Shown here piece after piece: positions 43,360 to 53,142 of a DNA stretch of 64,000 nt. The DNA is from Edaphocola flava (GTDB lineage: Bacteria > Bacteroidota > Bacteroidia > Chitinophagales > Chitinophagaceae). The number at the start of each line of letters is the position of its first letter. The first letter of the stretch is position 1. The notes beneath the pieces were generated by a model. The model was not told where the DNA came from and did no database searches. It saw nothing but the letters and a program-made list of their open reading frames with translations. The DNA is taken from NCBI RefSeq assembly GCF_004118155.1, contig NZ_SAIQ01000003.1, positions 186,001 through 250,000 on the forward strand, read 5' to 3'. The position numbers and the translations under genes were made by a program.

Positions 43360-43548
43360 TTTGATCGCTTAGGGCCGGCCTTATAAATCCGGCGTCAAGA
43401 AAATCATTGGCTCGGTCGATAAAGTTGCAAACCACTGTCTGAACGAAGTGAGTCTGGTTTGCGACCGACCGACACATTGATTTTTAGCCAGGGATTTATA
43501 CAGCCTTGATTTTTTGGCGCTACCTTTTGCATCAAGGCAAAAGGTAGC
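43360..43548 (+). repeat. Dispersed intergenic repeat, copy D (tail modules only)
   Basis: Holds the tail of copy A (ggccttataaatccggcgt, ggctcggtcgat) and its hairpin gcaaacca...tggtttgc, then gaccgaccgacac. A further module ends in a perfect 12-bp hairpin gctaccttttgc/gcaaaaggtagc (43519-43548). The core module of copy A is missing. It lies downstream of the TonB receptor gene. Confidence 0.75.
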
Positions 43549-43572
43549 AATCAATATATAACAATAAGATTC

Positions 43573-43616
43573 TATAGCACAAACCAGGCTCAGAAATGAG
43601 CCTGGTTTGTGCTATA
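43573..43616. terminator. 20-bp perfect hairpin with GAAA loop
   Basis: The arms (43573-43592 and 43597-43616) are perfect reverse complements around the tetraloop gaaa. The spot, between the metal operon and the next plus-strand gene, fits a terminator, although the T-run is weak. Confidence 0.65.
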
Positions 43617-43687
43617 TGCTCCTGTATTATCAATATATTATCATACAGGGATGCCCGCTTTATAAAAAATAAGATAAATTTGCTCAA

Positions 43688-44755
43688 ATGTTGAACATGA
43701 GAAAAGTTGTAATGACCCTTATCCTGGGGGCATTTTTATATCCTTTTACCCTTTCTGCACAAACCGAAAACTCTCCGGAACTGCAGCAAATCATTACCAG
43801 TGCAGGAAAGTTCCTGTCCCAGAATGATTTTGATAATGCCGCAGCCATGTATACACAGGCCATCCGTATGGCACCGGAAAATGTTGCGCTGCGCCGGGAT
43901 CTGGCCTATACTTACTTCCTGAAGAAAGATCTTGACCGTGCAAAACAGACGATTGAACCGGTATTGAACTCTTCTTCTGCTGATGAGCAGACCTTCCAGC
44001 TGGCCGCTGCTATTGAGCAGGCCAACGGAAATTTCGCCAAGGCAAAGAAAATTGTATCCTCCGGACTGGATAAGTTCCCCAATTCTGGCTTATTGTATAA
44101 TATGAAAGGCAATCTGCTGATTGTAGATGCCAAGAATAACAGCAGTGCCTTAAAGGAATGGAACACCGGTATTCAGAAAGAACCTGCCTACCCTACCAAT
44201 TATTATAATGCGGCCAAGGCATACTTTCAGAACGGAGAGTATATGTGGGCACTGATCTATGCCGAAACCTTCATCAACCTGGAGCCGTATACGGCCAAGA
44301 CGGTAGATATGAAGCGTATGCTGCTGGACGGATATAAGAAAGTATTCAGCCAGATGAGTGATAATACCCTGCCGGAATTTAATAACAGCAAATCGACTCA
44401 AAAACAGAAGAACGATTTCGCCGGCGCTTTTAAACAATCCATTAATACCAATATTTCGACCATCAGCGATGGATTTGATGTCGATAACCTTACCATGCTG
44501 CGCACCCGTTTCCTGGTATATTGGAACAACAATTTTGCACAGCAATATCCGCAGTCATTATATACATACCAGACGCGCATTGTAAAGAACGGCCATTTCA
44601 ATGCTTATAACCAATGGTTGTTTGGGGCTGTAGATAACTCTCAGAATTTTACCGCCTGGGCTACCCAGTTCAAAGATGCGATTAAAAGTTTTGAGATGTG
44701 GAAACAAAACAACCCTTACCTGCCTAATGTGGCAGACGAGCATCCGGCCAAATAA
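43688..44755 (+). CDS. Exported tetratricopeptide-repeat protein
   Basis: 355 residues with signal peptide (to about residue 25, TLSAQ). At least four TPR-like helix pairs span about 30-220 (FDNAAAMYTQAIRMAPENVALRRDLAYTYF, NFAKAKKIVSSGLDKFPNSGLLYNM, AYPTNYYNAAKAYFQNGEYMWALIYAETFI). The C-terminal part (about 225-355) is less repetitive. It is probably periplasmic and involved in protein interactions. It lies 63 nt upstream of the pyrophosphatase gene. The start is ambiguous between 43688 and 43697, three codons later. No specific pathway can be assigned. Confidence 0.75.
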   Translation: MLNMRKVVMTLILGAFLYPFTLSAQTENSPELQQIITSAGKFLSQNDFDNAAAMYTQAIRMAPENVALRRDLAYTYFLKKDLDRAKQTIEPVLNSSSADEQTFQLAAAIEQANGNFAKAKKIVSSGLDKFPNSGLLYNMKGNLLIVDAKNNSSALKEWNTGIQKEPAYPTNYYNAAKAYFQNGEYMWALIYAETFINLEPYTAKTVDMKRMLLDGYKKVFSQMSDNTLPEFNNSKSTQKQKNDFAGAFKQSINTNISTISDGFDVDNLTMLRTRFLVYWNNNFAQQYPQSLYTYQTRIVKNGHFNAYNQWLFGAVDNSQNFTAWATQFKDAIKSFEMWKQNNPYLPNVADEHPAK

Positions 44756-44791
44756 TTTTGGGCTTATAGCATATAATTGAATATGCTTTGT

Positions 44792-44799
44792 TACTTTTG
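44792..44799 (+). promoter_or_regulatory. Probable Bacteroidota -7 promoter box for pyrophosphatase
   Basis: TACTTTTG matches TAnnTTTG and lies 19 nt before the ppa start. No clear -33 TTTG at the standard distance was found; a TTG at 44777 is closer than usual. Confidence 0.5.
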
Positions 44800-44818
44800 C
44801 AAAAATTTTTAGATAACT

Positions 44819-45355
44819 ATGCAATTTAATCCTTGGCACAATGTAAGCTATGGCGATAAAGCGCCTGAAGTAGTAGATGCGATCATCGAGATCCCAAGAG
44901 GATCCAGAGCAAAATATGAATTAGATAAAGATTCTGGCATGTTGCGCCTGGACAGAGTATTATACCACTCTGTATATTATCCGCATAACTATGGTTTTAT
45001 CCCTAAGACTTACTGTGATGATAACGATCCGCTGGATGTACTGGTACTGTCTCAGGTAGACATCCACCCGATGTGTATCGTTTCTGCCAAAATTATTGGT
45101 GTAATGCGCATGGTTGACCAGGGTGAGGCTGATGATAAACTGATCGCAGTTTGCGAAAAAGACATGAGCGTTGCACACATCAATGATATCAGTGAATTAC
45201 CGGCTCACTTACTGAAAGAAGTAAAACAATTCTTCGAAGAGTACAAACGCCTGGAGAATAAAGAAGTAGTGATCCAGGACTTCCACGGTGCAGAAAAAGC
45301 ACGTGAGATCCTGCAGCAAGCGATCGTTGACTATAATGTAAAGTTTGGTAAATAA
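44819..45355 (+). CDS. ppa: Soluble inorganic pyrophosphatase (family I)
   Basis: 178 residues, the standard length of bacterial family I PPases. The signature D-x-D-P-x-D is present (D68-N-D70-P-L-D73), with upstream [20 protein letters not shown] and [13 protein letters not shown], and downstream K residues of the active site ([10 protein letters not shown]). It hydrolyses pyrophosphate to phosphate in the cytosol, pulling biosynthetic reactions forward. It has its own promoter box and a strong terminator, so it is probably monocistronic. Confidence 0.96.
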   Translation: MQFNPWHNVSYGDKAPEVVDAIIEIPRGSRAKYELDKDSGMLRLDRVLYHSVYYPHNYGFIPKTYCDDNDPLDVLVLSQVDIHPMCIVSAKIIGVMRMVDQGEADDKLIAVCEKDMSVAHINDISELPAHLLKEVKQFFEEYKRLENKEVVIQDFHGAEKAREILQQAIVDYNVKFGK

Positions 45356-45370
45356 TTCTTTTACATAAAT

Positions 45371-45404
45371 AAAAAGTCCCGGAACAATTGTTCCGGGACT
45401 TTTT
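45371..45404. terminator. Perfect loopless 17-bp palindrome, terminator of ppa
   Basis: The arm aaaaagtcccggaacaa is directly followed by its reverse complement ttgttccgggacttttt. T-runs flank both strands. It lies 15 nt past the ppa stop. Confidence 0.88.
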
Positions 45405-45468
45405 ATTTATCCTATTCTCTTCTGTTTTACGATCAGGGATAGTATCTTGTTGCTCAAAAAACAAACCC

Positions 45469-46122
45469 ATGATCCGTTCTGTATTTTTAGGAACCTTATT
45501 AAGCCTTTGCAGCATATCTGCTGAGACTGTTCATGCGACTACACATACGGTTTTCGCGAATAATCAGCCGGGCTTTACAGAACCTATGCCAGAAGCAGCT
45601 TACTGGAAACTGATCGAATCATCGCTGCAAAATACCGAAACGCTGGAGGACCAGGAAGAATACCTGTCAGAAGCCCTGGAAAAAATGACACCGGAGCAAC
45701 TGGCTGGCTTCAAACTGCGTACCGATCAGTTGCTGATGGATAGCTACAGCTCTGCCTTATGGTGTGCAGCCTACCTGATGAAAGGCGGTTGTGGAGAAGA
45801 GGACTTTACCTTTTTTCGCTGCTGGCTTATTTCGCGCGGACAAAAAATCTATACCATAGGCATACAACATCCTGATGATATCGCCTTTGCGGTGCAGACC
45901 AATACCAATAGTGCATTTGATTTTGAGGCCCTGCAAACCTTACCGGAAACGATCTTTAAGAAGAAAACAGAACAGGAACTTAGTGCCGCAATTGATTACA
46001 CCCAGGTACATACCCAACCGGATGATTATCCACCGTTGGAGATCAACTGGAGAGAACAGGTACCTGGTACTATGCAGGCGATATGCCCTAAGCTGTACCA
46101 GCTGTTCTGGGAGCAGCAGTAA
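45469..46122 (+). CDS. Exported DUF4240 domain protein
   Basis: 217 residues from the ATG at 45469, which starts a signal peptide (MIRSVFLGTLLSLCSISAETVHA). The in-frame start at 45388 lies inside the upstream terminator. The DUF4240 pattern is visible: AAYWKLIESS, then EEYLSEALEKMTPEQLAGF, then LWCAAYLMKGGCGEEDFTFFRCWLISRGQKIY, then HPDDIAFA. DUF4240 proteins are common and often in immunity-type loci, but their role is not established. Most are cytosolic, so the signal peptide here is notable. Confidence 0.8.
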   Translation: MIRSVFLGTLLSLCSISAETVHATTHTVFANNQPGFTEPMPEAAYWKLIESSLQNTETLEDQEEYLSEALEKMTPEQLAGFKLRTDQLLMDSYSSALWCAAYLMKGGCGEEDFTFFRCWLISRGQKIYTIGIQHPDDIAFAVQTNTNSAFDFEALQTLPETIFKKKTEQELSAAIDYTQVHTQPDDYPPLEINWREQVPGTMQAICPKLYQLFWEQQ

Positions 46123-46250
46123 TATCAGATAATATCTCCAGCCGATAAAACGTTTATATCCCCTTCAGAGGCTCCTCAAACGGAGCGTTTTCAGACAGTG
46201 CCTGATTCTTTTTGCAAAATACCTCGCGGGTGCTGCTTGCAGAGCAAAGC

Positions 46251-46283
46251 TCAGGCCGCTTAAGCGTAAGCTCGGCGGCCTGA
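46251..46283. terminator. Inverted repeat between convergent genes
   Basis: The arms tcaggccgc (46251-46259) and gcggcctga (46275-46283) pair perfectly, with extra pairing in the loop. It lies 38 nt past the stop of the minus-strand gene at 46321 and after the DUF4240 gene, so it could serve both. Confidence 0.55.
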
Positions 46284-46320
46284 TAGTAGTAAATAAAAAG
46301 CTGCATGCACACCCCAGGGC

Positions 46321-48426
46321 TCAGCGTAATAGCGTAATGTCCCCTTTCTGATAAAACCGCTGTAGAGACTTACCTTTATATAGAGACAACTCATAGATAT
46401 ATATACCTTGAGGTGCCGGCTTACCTTCAAAAGTACCATCCCACTGATGATTGATATTTTCTGAAAAGAATACACATTGGCCCCAGCGGTTGTAAATACG
46501 CAGTATATAGGTTTCTATATTGCAATCCAAAGGCTTTTGCGGTGACCAGTAGTCATTGCGCCCGTCTCCGTTAGGACTGAATGCATTAGGTAGCATGATA
46601 TTACAATCACATAAAGTACTGTTGATGTTGACCTCAGTATAAAATGATCCGCAGACAGGATGACTAACGGTTACTCCGTAAGTTCCCGGCTGCGTGGCTA
46701 TAATCAGGTTTCCGGTACTGCCATTACTCCACAATACCGAGGCTTGATTAGGGACCTGCACGGTCAACGGTACACGAATAGCCTCTTCCGCACAGAAAAA
46801 CATATCTTTTCCCAGGTCCTGGTACAGGCTGATCATATCTACATATACAGAATCACTGAGGGGGCAACCGGAAATAATAGCCTCCATCTTATAGGGCCCG
46901 GATTCCGCAACCGGATAGAAATTGCGCGTACTGCCATCCTGCCAGCGTATTTCGGAGGCCGTACCGGTTATTTTAGGATATAGGTAAAAAGAATTGCAGA
47001 CCAGGGTATCCGGACCGAGGTCCAGCCTGGCTGTATTGCTCCTGATCACCAGCGTATCGGTATATAAAGTACAGTTTTTGATGTATGATACCCAATATGT
47101 ACCGGGGGTATTGACGCTTATCGCAGATCCACCGCTACCATTACTCCATACGTAATCGCTGCCACCACTCCTTGCACTGATCTGAACTGTAGTTCCGGGA
47201 CAGACACTGGTGTCTTTCCAGCGAAGGGCGATCGTGTCGTTCGAGAGCAGTATAGGTTGCATAATAGTATTATGAAATGAAGCAAAAGTATTGGTGCCGG
47301 AGATAAGGTTTACCGCCTGGGGATTGAATCCGCAAGCCGTACCCAATAGATTAGGAAAACTGATACTGCCCATTTTGGAGATATACCCGCCATTAAAGTA
47401 TATTTTACCGTCAGGTCCCGTCTGCAGCTGTGTGATCGACGCATTGCAGGCACCCAGGTATACTTTACTATTCCGTATCTGAATGATCGTAGGTAAAGCA
47501 AGATTATACTGATTAAATGCTTTCAGGGCAATGTTAGCAGCACAATTTGACACGTATAACCGGTTACCGTCAGGTGAAAAACTGACACCATAAAACCCGT
47601 AACTGTCATTTACAGAATCTACAACACCTCTGGCGGTAACCTGTCCCGTGGTATTATTAAAACCATACAACTCTACATAATTACCTCTGAAATAAGTAGC
47701 CGCAATTTGTTTGTAGTCTGCAGATACCGTCATTTGTCCCACAATGTGAAAATTATTGCCCTGGTATCCAGAAATGCCAGGCGGTGCAAAACCTGTAACC
47801 CCGGCCGTAGATAAAACCGGAGTAGCGTTAAACCCGTTCTGATCGATACGATAGGCTTTAAACGTGGGTGTGGTACGTCCGTGTACCAGTATCCATACAG
47901 AATTGCAGGAAGGTATTGCGATCATATGCTCTGAAAGTCCGGTATCTGCAGCAATGTGTGCAAGACCGGGCACAACATCTCCCATACCATTATTCAGGCT
48001 CATATCTATTACCGAATAGTATAATTTACCGCCTGCATTGTTAGCTGATTCCTGTGCGGTAAGAGAGAAAAGATAGTAACGGTTGCTGTTGCCGGGAAAC
48101 GGTATTACTAAGGCACCCTGCGCGGTGCTTTGCGTAAGATTTGCCAGTGCAGGGGGAAATAATGGGTTGGCAGATGGCATAGGATTATTGCCCGCATCCC
48201 AAACGGTATTGCCATCTGTGTAAAACAATAGATTTCCGTTTGCATCACAAACCGATTCTGAACATTCATTAGCATTGATTTGTGTGCTGAATGCTGTATT
48301 GGTATTGAAATTATAGCCTGCGTGATTTCCGAAAGCCCATATTTTATTCTGCGGCTGATTATACTGAGCAGAAAGATCAAATGAAAAAAGACAAAGCAGG
48401 AACAAAAGAAAAAAATAACGATTCAT
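46321..48426 (-). CDS. Exported beta-propeller-like protein with T9SS type B sorting domain
   Basis: 701 residues from the ATG at 48426 (MNRYFFLLFLLCLFSFDLSAQ is a clear signal peptide; the frame can be extended three codons to a TTG). Residues about 30-400 look like a beta-propeller (repeated IWAFGNHAGYNFNT, NLLFYTDGNTVWDAGNNP, LYVSNCAANIALKAF, GPDGKIYFNGGYISKMG). Two Ig-like domains about 410-610 include DYVWSNGSGGSAISVNTPGT, then the sorting domain (MLPNAFSPNGDGRNDYW, NRWGQCVFF, KGDITLLR). Surface-bound through T9SS; ligand unknown. Confidence 0.85.
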   Translation of the reverse strand: MNRYFFLLFLLCLFSFDLSAQYNQPQNKIWAFGNHAGYNFNTNTAFSTQINANECSESVCDANGNLLFYTDGNTVWDAGNNPMPSANPLFPPALANLTQSTAQGALVIPFPGNSNRYYLFSLTAQESANNAGGKLYYSVIDMSLNNGMGDVVPGLAHIAADTGLSEHMIAIPSCNSVWILVHGRTTPTFKAYRIDQNGFNATPVLSTAGVTGFAPPGISGYQGNNFHIVGQMTVSADYKQIAATYFRGNYVELYGFNNTTGQVTARGVVDSVNDSYGFYGVSFSPDGNRLYVSNCAANIALKAFNQYNLALPTIIQIRNSKVYLGACNASITQLQTGPDGKIYFNGGYISKMGSISFPNLLGTACGFNPQAVNLISGTNTFASFHNTIMQPILLSNDTIALRWKDTSVCPGTTVQISARSGGSDYVWSNGSGGSAISVNTPGTYWVSYIKNCTLYTDTLVIRSNTARLDLGPDTLVCNSFYLYPKITGTASEIRWQDGSTRNFYPVAESGPYKMEAIISGCPLSDSVYVDMISLYQDLGKDMFFCAEEAIRVPLTVQVPNQASVLWSNGSTGNLIIATQPGTYGVTVSHPVCGSFYTEVNINSTLCDCNIMLPNAFSPNGDGRNDYWSPQKPLDCNIETYILRIYNRWGQCVFFSENINHQWDGTFEGKPAPQGIYIYELSLYKGKSLQRFYQKGDITLLR

Positions 48427-48490
48427 AAGGACCAAGATTTAATATCCACCACCGGTATACTGCCAGTGGTGGAAAAAATAATAATATAGA

Positions 48491-50251
48491 TTACCTGATG
48501 CTTACTTTCATCGTTGCAGATCCATTGTCCGATTGTATACGCATATAGTATGTACCTGCTGGTAACGCCTGAACATTAAGCTTACTGGCCATGCCGCTAT
48601 GACGCAGTACTTCCTGCCCCAGCACATTACTGAGGGTGATATATTGCACATTGATTTTTTTATGAAATTCAAGGTATACATAATCCTGTGTAGGATTAGG
48701 ATACAAGCTGATACCCAGTCTGGTCGCATCTGTTTCTGTTATGCCGGTAGGCTTCACTGCAATGCTTTTGGAAAGGGTAATGTCGCCACATTCATTGGAG
48801 AGTACTACTGTAACAATATAGGTGCCTTGCTGCGTGTAGGTATGTACAGGACTTGCCTGTGCATCGTGGGCCGAATTGTCTCCGAATTGCCAGTCGTATG
48901 TATTTATACCATTACCATTAGCTATAGAAAATGTATAATCCATATTATTTCCGGCAGAGACGATGATACTGTCTCCCGCAGGAGGATTTAGCACAGAGAC
49001 ATTTATCGTATCACTTCCGCTACATCCGTTAATATCGTTTACCATTGCCCAATAAGTGCCCGCATTGCTGAGCGTAAGCGTTTGTGCTGTGGAGTTATCG
49101 CTCCATACATAACTAATGCCGGGTATAGCATTACCGGCATCCAGCGTTAAAGCATTTCCGTTGCAAATTGTGGTGTCATTGCCCAACTGCACCTCCAGGG
49201 TAGCTATACCAATCGCGACCGTATCGGAAAATGCGCTATCTGAGCTGCTGGTACAGGTTACCTTACAACGGTATTCAGTAGCGAACGGCAAAGTACTTAC
49301 AATATAAGTGATAGTGTTTGCTCCGCTGATATCTGCAAAGTTACCGCTGCTTACAGATCGGGATTGCCATTGATAACTGATGCCAGAAGCCACGCTGGCA
49401 CCAATCAGGTTCAAACCCAGGCTATTACCCGGACAAATACTGGTGTCTGGCATATCTATGTGTCCGCCATCTGGCGTGCCGGTACAGTTTACTACTGTTT
49501 TTACACAGCGGCAGCTGGCACCATATCCCCTGCTCCAGTTATTGGAAACAGCACCATTGTATATCACGTATGGGTACTGGACACTATAATTGCTGGAGGT
49601 CCAGTACAGGTTGGCGTATCCGCTTTGTTGCACACCACCATTGGCCCCGTTACGATATCCGGAATAGGGAAGTTTAAGATTGGAACTGAAGCCGGATGTG
49701 AGGCTGGTAATATTTTCTGCGGTTCTTACATCCAGCCAATCTGTGTTGGTTGGCATATGCCAACCGGCGCCCAATGCAGCACAGGGATCTGTACCATTGG
49801 TGGCCGATGGTGCTCCGGCGGACCAGGTGTCACTCAATTGCGGGTTGCCCGCAGGTGTTGTGGTAGCCGTACCACCCCACCACAATGGCTGTACATTATT
49901 TCGCAGAAAATTGGCATTACCACTGATGCCAGATGGATTATTGATTGTAAGTGTGGTTACCTGCTGATTTGAGCTGTTGCGCAGCTGGTGTCCGTCAATC
50001 CATCTGCCCCACTGGAACAAATGACCATAAGAAGCCGTATCGGTAGCCGCGGTGGCTACCTGTGAAGAACCAAGGTTTTGCTGTAACCATATTTTTCCAT
50101 CGGCCGCCCTTACCGAAGTAAGCGTAACCTGCTGACCAGCATAGTTAAATGTAACACTCCCCGTACTACCCACTGTAGCCCCAGGATCTTGTGCACGAAC
50201 AGCAGTAGCCGCTATAAGGCATAGTCCTAAAATCTGTAAGCTCTTTTTCAT
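48491..50251 (-). CDS. Exported FISUMP/PKD-domain protein with T9SS type A sorting domain
   Basis: 586 residues with signal peptide (MKKSLQILGLCLIAATAVRAQ). The FISUMP domain is about 50-255 (IWLQQNLGSSQ, GHLFQWGRW, GAGWHMPTNTDWLDVR, YANLYWTSSN, SCRCVKTV). Ig-like segments (about 265-415) carry paired Cys. The PKD domain is about 425-500 (YDWQFGDNSAHDAQASPVHT). The C-terminal type A sorting domain is about 510-586 (ISLYPNPTQDYVYLEF, LPAGTYYMRI). The typical role of the FISUMP family is unknown; a surface carbohydrate or adhesion function is often assumed. It lies 64 nt upstream of the type B cargo gene, on the same strand. Confidence 0.86.
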   Translation of the reverse strand: MKKSLQILGLCLIAATAVRAQDPGATVGSTGSVTFNYAGQQVTLTSVRAADGKIWLQQNLGSSQVATAATDTASYGHLFQWGRWIDGHQLRNSSNQQVTTLTINNPSGISGNANFLRNNVQPLWWGGTATTTPAGNPQLSDTWSAGAPSATNGTDPCAALGAGWHMPTNTDWLDVRTAENITSLTSGFSSNLKLPYSGYRNGANGGVQQSGYANLYWTSSNYSVQYPYVIYNGAVSNNWSRGYGASCRCVKTVVNCTGTPDGGHIDMPDTSICPGNSLGLNLIGASVASGISYQWQSRSVSSGNFADISGANTITYIVSTLPFATEYRCKVTCTSSSDSAFSDTVAIGIATLEVQLGNDTTICNGNALTLDAGNAIPGISYVWSDNSTAQTLTLSNAGTYWAMVNDINGCSGSDTINVSVLNPPAGDSIIVSAGNNMDYTFSIANGNGINTYDWQFGDNSAHDAQASPVHTYTQQGTYIVTVVLSNECGDITLSKSIAVKPTGITETDATRLGISLYPNPTQDYVYLEFHKKINVQYITLSNVLGQEVLRHSGMASKLNVQALPAGTYYMRIQSDNGSATMKVSIR

Positions 50252-50437
50252 TTTGTTCTTTTTTTAATTTAATGATAAGGTTTAAAAATTTGCAGTAAAG
50301 CAATTTTCACTTAATCACTAAATTATAGATAGCAAATTGTAAGATGCTTAAAATGGACAGGACAAAACTATGGACAAGTTATATTCTTTTGACTATCAAT
50401 ATACTATTTGGTATTTATGTTTAAATATGTTCACTTT

Positions 50438-52123
50438 TCAAATACTCCGGACAAGATTTTCCAGTGACGACTCGTCTTCCAATGCGAGCTTTTTCCGTAA
50501 ACGGTAACGTGCCTTCCGTACAGAATCGGGAGAAATACCCAGCATAGATGCCGTTTCTTTTGTATTGAAATTTAGTTTTACAAGCGTAAGCAGGCGCACT
50601 TCCGCCGGTGTAAGATTTGGGAATGTATGGTTGAGCCGGGTAAAAAAATGCTCGTGTACTTGTTCTACAAGACTCGTAAATTCTGCCCAGCCTTCTTCTG
50701 TGATCAGGCTGGCTTTTTCCAGCTGCGCCAGAATAGCCACATCTCTTTCAGAGATCTCTCTGTGTACTATTGTAGCTGTCTGTGCATTTTGCTCCAGCTT
50801 TTGCTGCAACTCTTCCAGCATAATGTTCTTATTACGTATATTTTCCAGGTAGGTATCGAGCTGCTTACGGGCATTATTGAGGTTCAGCTGGTAGATTTTT
50901 TGTTCATTTTTGCGGTTCTTCCGTTGTGTATACAATATTTGTAATACAATAATCAACACAAATACAGATATTATAATAATAGAGTTCCGCAGCCAAACCC
51001 CTCTTTTGCGTTCGCTCTCCATAAGTTTCATCTGTGTCTCATGCACACGGCTCACTACTTTTAGTTCAAGGTTACGAAAAGAAGATGTACCTTTCTCATT
51101 GATTAATTTCTGAAAATAAGTAAAAAAGGAATCCTGGTACCGGGCTTGTTTCTGATAATCTCCCATCTCCCGATAATACTGCGATAACTGTGCATAATAT
51201 TCCTTCTGAGAATTTGTAGTCATGCAATTACAGGCCTTATAAAGGCTGTCCGCATCAGAAAGCGCTTTTTTTGCATTGTCGTATTGCTTTTGGTGCAAAA
51301 ACGCCTTGGCCTGCATTAACCGGGCACCTCCCGCACTTTTCCATTGTTTATGCAGACTGCTGATCCGGTAATCTTTTTCCAGGTAAAAGAGTGCCTGCTT
51401 GTAGTCAGCAAGTTTCATATAGATCGCACCTATATTTCCCGACATACTACCTATTTCAGCGGTGTCTTTAAACTGTTCCACTAAAGCAAGGGCTTTCATA
51501 CTGGCCGCTAGGGCTTCTTTATCTTTATTTTGCCAGTAGTTTGCTAAACCTATACCTCCCCAGCAGGTATACTCATCCATATTACCGCAGAATGGATAGT
51601 GAGTGGCCATATCCAGGTAATATAATCCTAAATCGTAGTCACTGTAATCGCAGTACATGCCTCCCAGTACGGTCAGGAAGGATGCTACATGAGGAAAATC
51701 TGCTTTTTGTTTTAAGGAAACCACGACCTCTTTTGCATATAACATTGCCTCAATAGCCGGTGCAGTCTGATTATTTACGTAGAGCATGTAGCCCATACGG
51801 TAATGAAGGTAAGCATCAGCTATAGTATAATTATAACTTTGCAGCTGCTGTATAGCGTCACGTATGCTCAACCATGCACTGCTGTCTCCGGGGCTGGTGC
51901 GAAATTGCTCCTCAGCGCGCTGTACCTTTATGGCTATCGCCGACAGTTCTCCTTCCGGTTTCTGTTTCCGGACAGAAGTTTTGGATGTACAAAGATCCGT
52001 ATCCCAAAACTGCAAAAGTGAAGATTCATTGTTGAGGCGTTGTGCAAAACCGGAGGTATAGCACAATAACATACACAGAAAACTGAAGAGTAGCCGGCTG
52101 TAGATGCGGATATGGTGCACCAT
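50438..52123 (-). CDS. TPR sensor/regulator with transmembrane segment and LuxR-type HTH
   Basis: 561 residues. The signal peptide or N-terminal anchor is at 1-28, then five or more TPR-like helix pairs (about 60-335, for example YKQALFYLEKDYRISSLHKQW). One transmembrane segment lies at about 373-393 (NSIIIISVFVLIIVLQILYT), then a coiled coil (RKQLDTYLENIRNKNIMLEELQQKLEQ) and a LuxR-type helix-turn-helix at the C-terminus (LTPAEVRLLTLVKLNFNTKETASMLGISPDSVRKARYRLRKKL). This Bacteroidota layout links periplasmic TPRs to a cytoplasmic DNA-binding domain. It lies directly upstream of two T9SS cargo genes on the same strand (186 bp gap), so it may regulate them; that is inference. Confidence 0.85.
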   Translation of the reverse strand: MVHHIRIYSRLLFSFLCMLLCYTSGFAQRLNNESSLLQFWDTDLCTSKTSVRKQKPEGELSAIAIKVQRAEEQFRTSPGDSSAWLSIRDAIQQLQSYNYTIADAYLHYRMGYMLYVNNQTAPAIEAMLYAKEVVVSLKQKADFPHVASFLTVLGGMYCDYSDYDLGLYYLDMATHYPFCGNMDEYTCWGGIGLANYWQNKDKEALAASMKALALVEQFKDTAEIGSMSGNIGAIYMKLADYKQALFYLEKDYRISSLHKQWKSAGGARLMQAKAFLHQKQYDNAKKALSDADSLYKACNCMTTNSQKEYYAQLSQYYREMGDYQKQARYQDSFFTYFQKLINEKGTSSFRNLELKVVSRVHETQMKLMESERKRGVWLRNSIIIISVFVLIIVLQILYTQRKNRKNEQKIYQLNLNNARKQLDTYLENIRNKNIMLEELQQKLEQNAQTATIVHREISERDVAILAQLEKASLITEEGWAEFTSLVEQVHEHFFTRLNHTFPNLTPAEVRLLTLVKLNFNTKETASMLGISPDSVRKARYRLRKKLALEDESSLENLVRSI

Positions 52124-52240
52124 GTAAGAATTTGTAATAAGGTAATAATGGGTTAATGTGTTTAAAGATAATACAATTTACAGGATTTTCATTTTGAGCA
52201 GCAACTAAAAGGTTATCGCTGTAAGGAATGCATCAATTAA

Positions 52241-52422
52241 TTTTTGTTGATGAGATTGCCGGATCAGGCTTGTAAATACGGCATTACTAAATCGTTGGAT
52301 TGGTCGATTATGTCTAAATCATAATCTGGACAGCGCGGGTTTCGTCGGAGATCTTGCCTGCACATTGAATTTTCGCAAGGGCCTTTAACCCTTGTTTCTT
52401 GACCGTAACTTTCGATTCAGGA
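52241..52422 (+). repeat. Dispersed intergenic repeat, copy E (diverged tail modules)
   Basis: Resembles copy D with many changes: ggcttgtaaatacggcatta, then aaatcgttggattggtcgat, then a weaker hairpin, then cacattgaattttcgcaagg, then the agggcctttaacccttg region. The core module is absent. It lies between the regulator and the paaY operon. Confidence 0.5.
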
Positions 52423-52476
52423 CAAAAGATTGTAAATCATAATAGAATGCCGATATACTTTTCCAAAAGAGAATAT

Positions 52477-52526
52477 ATTCATAATAAAAGCGCAGTACTG
52501 AAAAGTACTGCGCTTTTATTATGAAT
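52477..52526 (-). terminator. 23-bp perfect hairpin with GAAA loop, terminator of the paaY operon
   Basis: The arms (52477-52499 and 52504-52526) are perfect reverse complements with a gaaa tetraloop read on the plus strand. It lies 4 nt past the paaY stop. Confidence 0.88.
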
Positions 52527-52529
52527 GTT

Positions 52530-53126
52530 TTATTTACCCTTAATCGCATTCCAGGTTTCAAACAGGATATCCTGTGAAGGGCGATCGGCCGGCATTTCGC
52601 TCAGCGGTTCGCAGGCGCGCCAGTGCTGTTGCATATCCAGTGGCAGGCTCTGGTATAATTGAGTGCCTTTTGTTTTCCAGGCAATCATATCATCGCTCAC
52701 TTCTTTAATGATCTTAGCCGGATTACCGACAACCAGGCTTCTGCGGGGAATGATAGTATTGGCATTGATAAAGGATAAGGCACCTACAATGCTCTCCTCG
52801 CCTACCTCTACATCATCCATAATCACTGCATTCATCCCGATCAGGCAGTTGCGACCAATATGGGCACCGTGAATAATGGCACCGTGACCGATATGGGCAC
52901 TTTCATCCAATTTAACGGTAACACCGGGAAACATATGTATGGTACAGTTTTCCTGTACATTACAACCATCTGCAATCTCAATACCGCCCCAGTCGCCGCG
53001 CAGCGCTGCTCCAGGTCCGATATAAACGTCCTTGCCAATAATAACATTACCCGTTACGATTGCCTGCGGGTGTACAAAAGCAGTCGGATGCACCACTGGT
53101 ATAAAACCTTTAAATTCGTATATCAT
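52530..53126 (-). CDS. paaY: PaaY-like hexapeptide-repeat thioesterase/gamma-carbonic-anhydrase-family protein
   Basis: 198 residues, the PaaY length. A left-handed beta-helix of I/V-G-x-x hexapeptides spans about 20-140. Zinc-type ligands sit at H64 (CTIHMF), H81 and H86 (HIGHGAIIHG). The C-terminal VGNPAKIIKEVSDDMIAWKTKGT matches the PaaY tail. In Escherichia, PaaY is a thioesterase that removes dead-end CoA esters during phenylacetate breakdown; other members are carbonic anhydrase-like. It follows paaD by 16 nt, which supports the PaaY call. No paaABCE genes are visible in the window. Confidence 0.85.
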   Translation of the reverse strand: MIYEFKGFIPVVHPTAFVHPQAIVTGNVIIGKDVYIGPGAALRGDWGGIEIADGCNVQENCTIHMFPGVTVKLDESAHIGHGAIIHGAHIGRNCLIGMNAVIMDDVEVGEESIVGALSFINANTIIPRRSLVVGNPAKIIKEVSDDMIAWKTKGTQLYQSLPLDMQQHWRACEPLSEMPADRPSQDILFETWNAIKGK

Positions 53127-53142
53127 ATGCTATAAATCTTTT

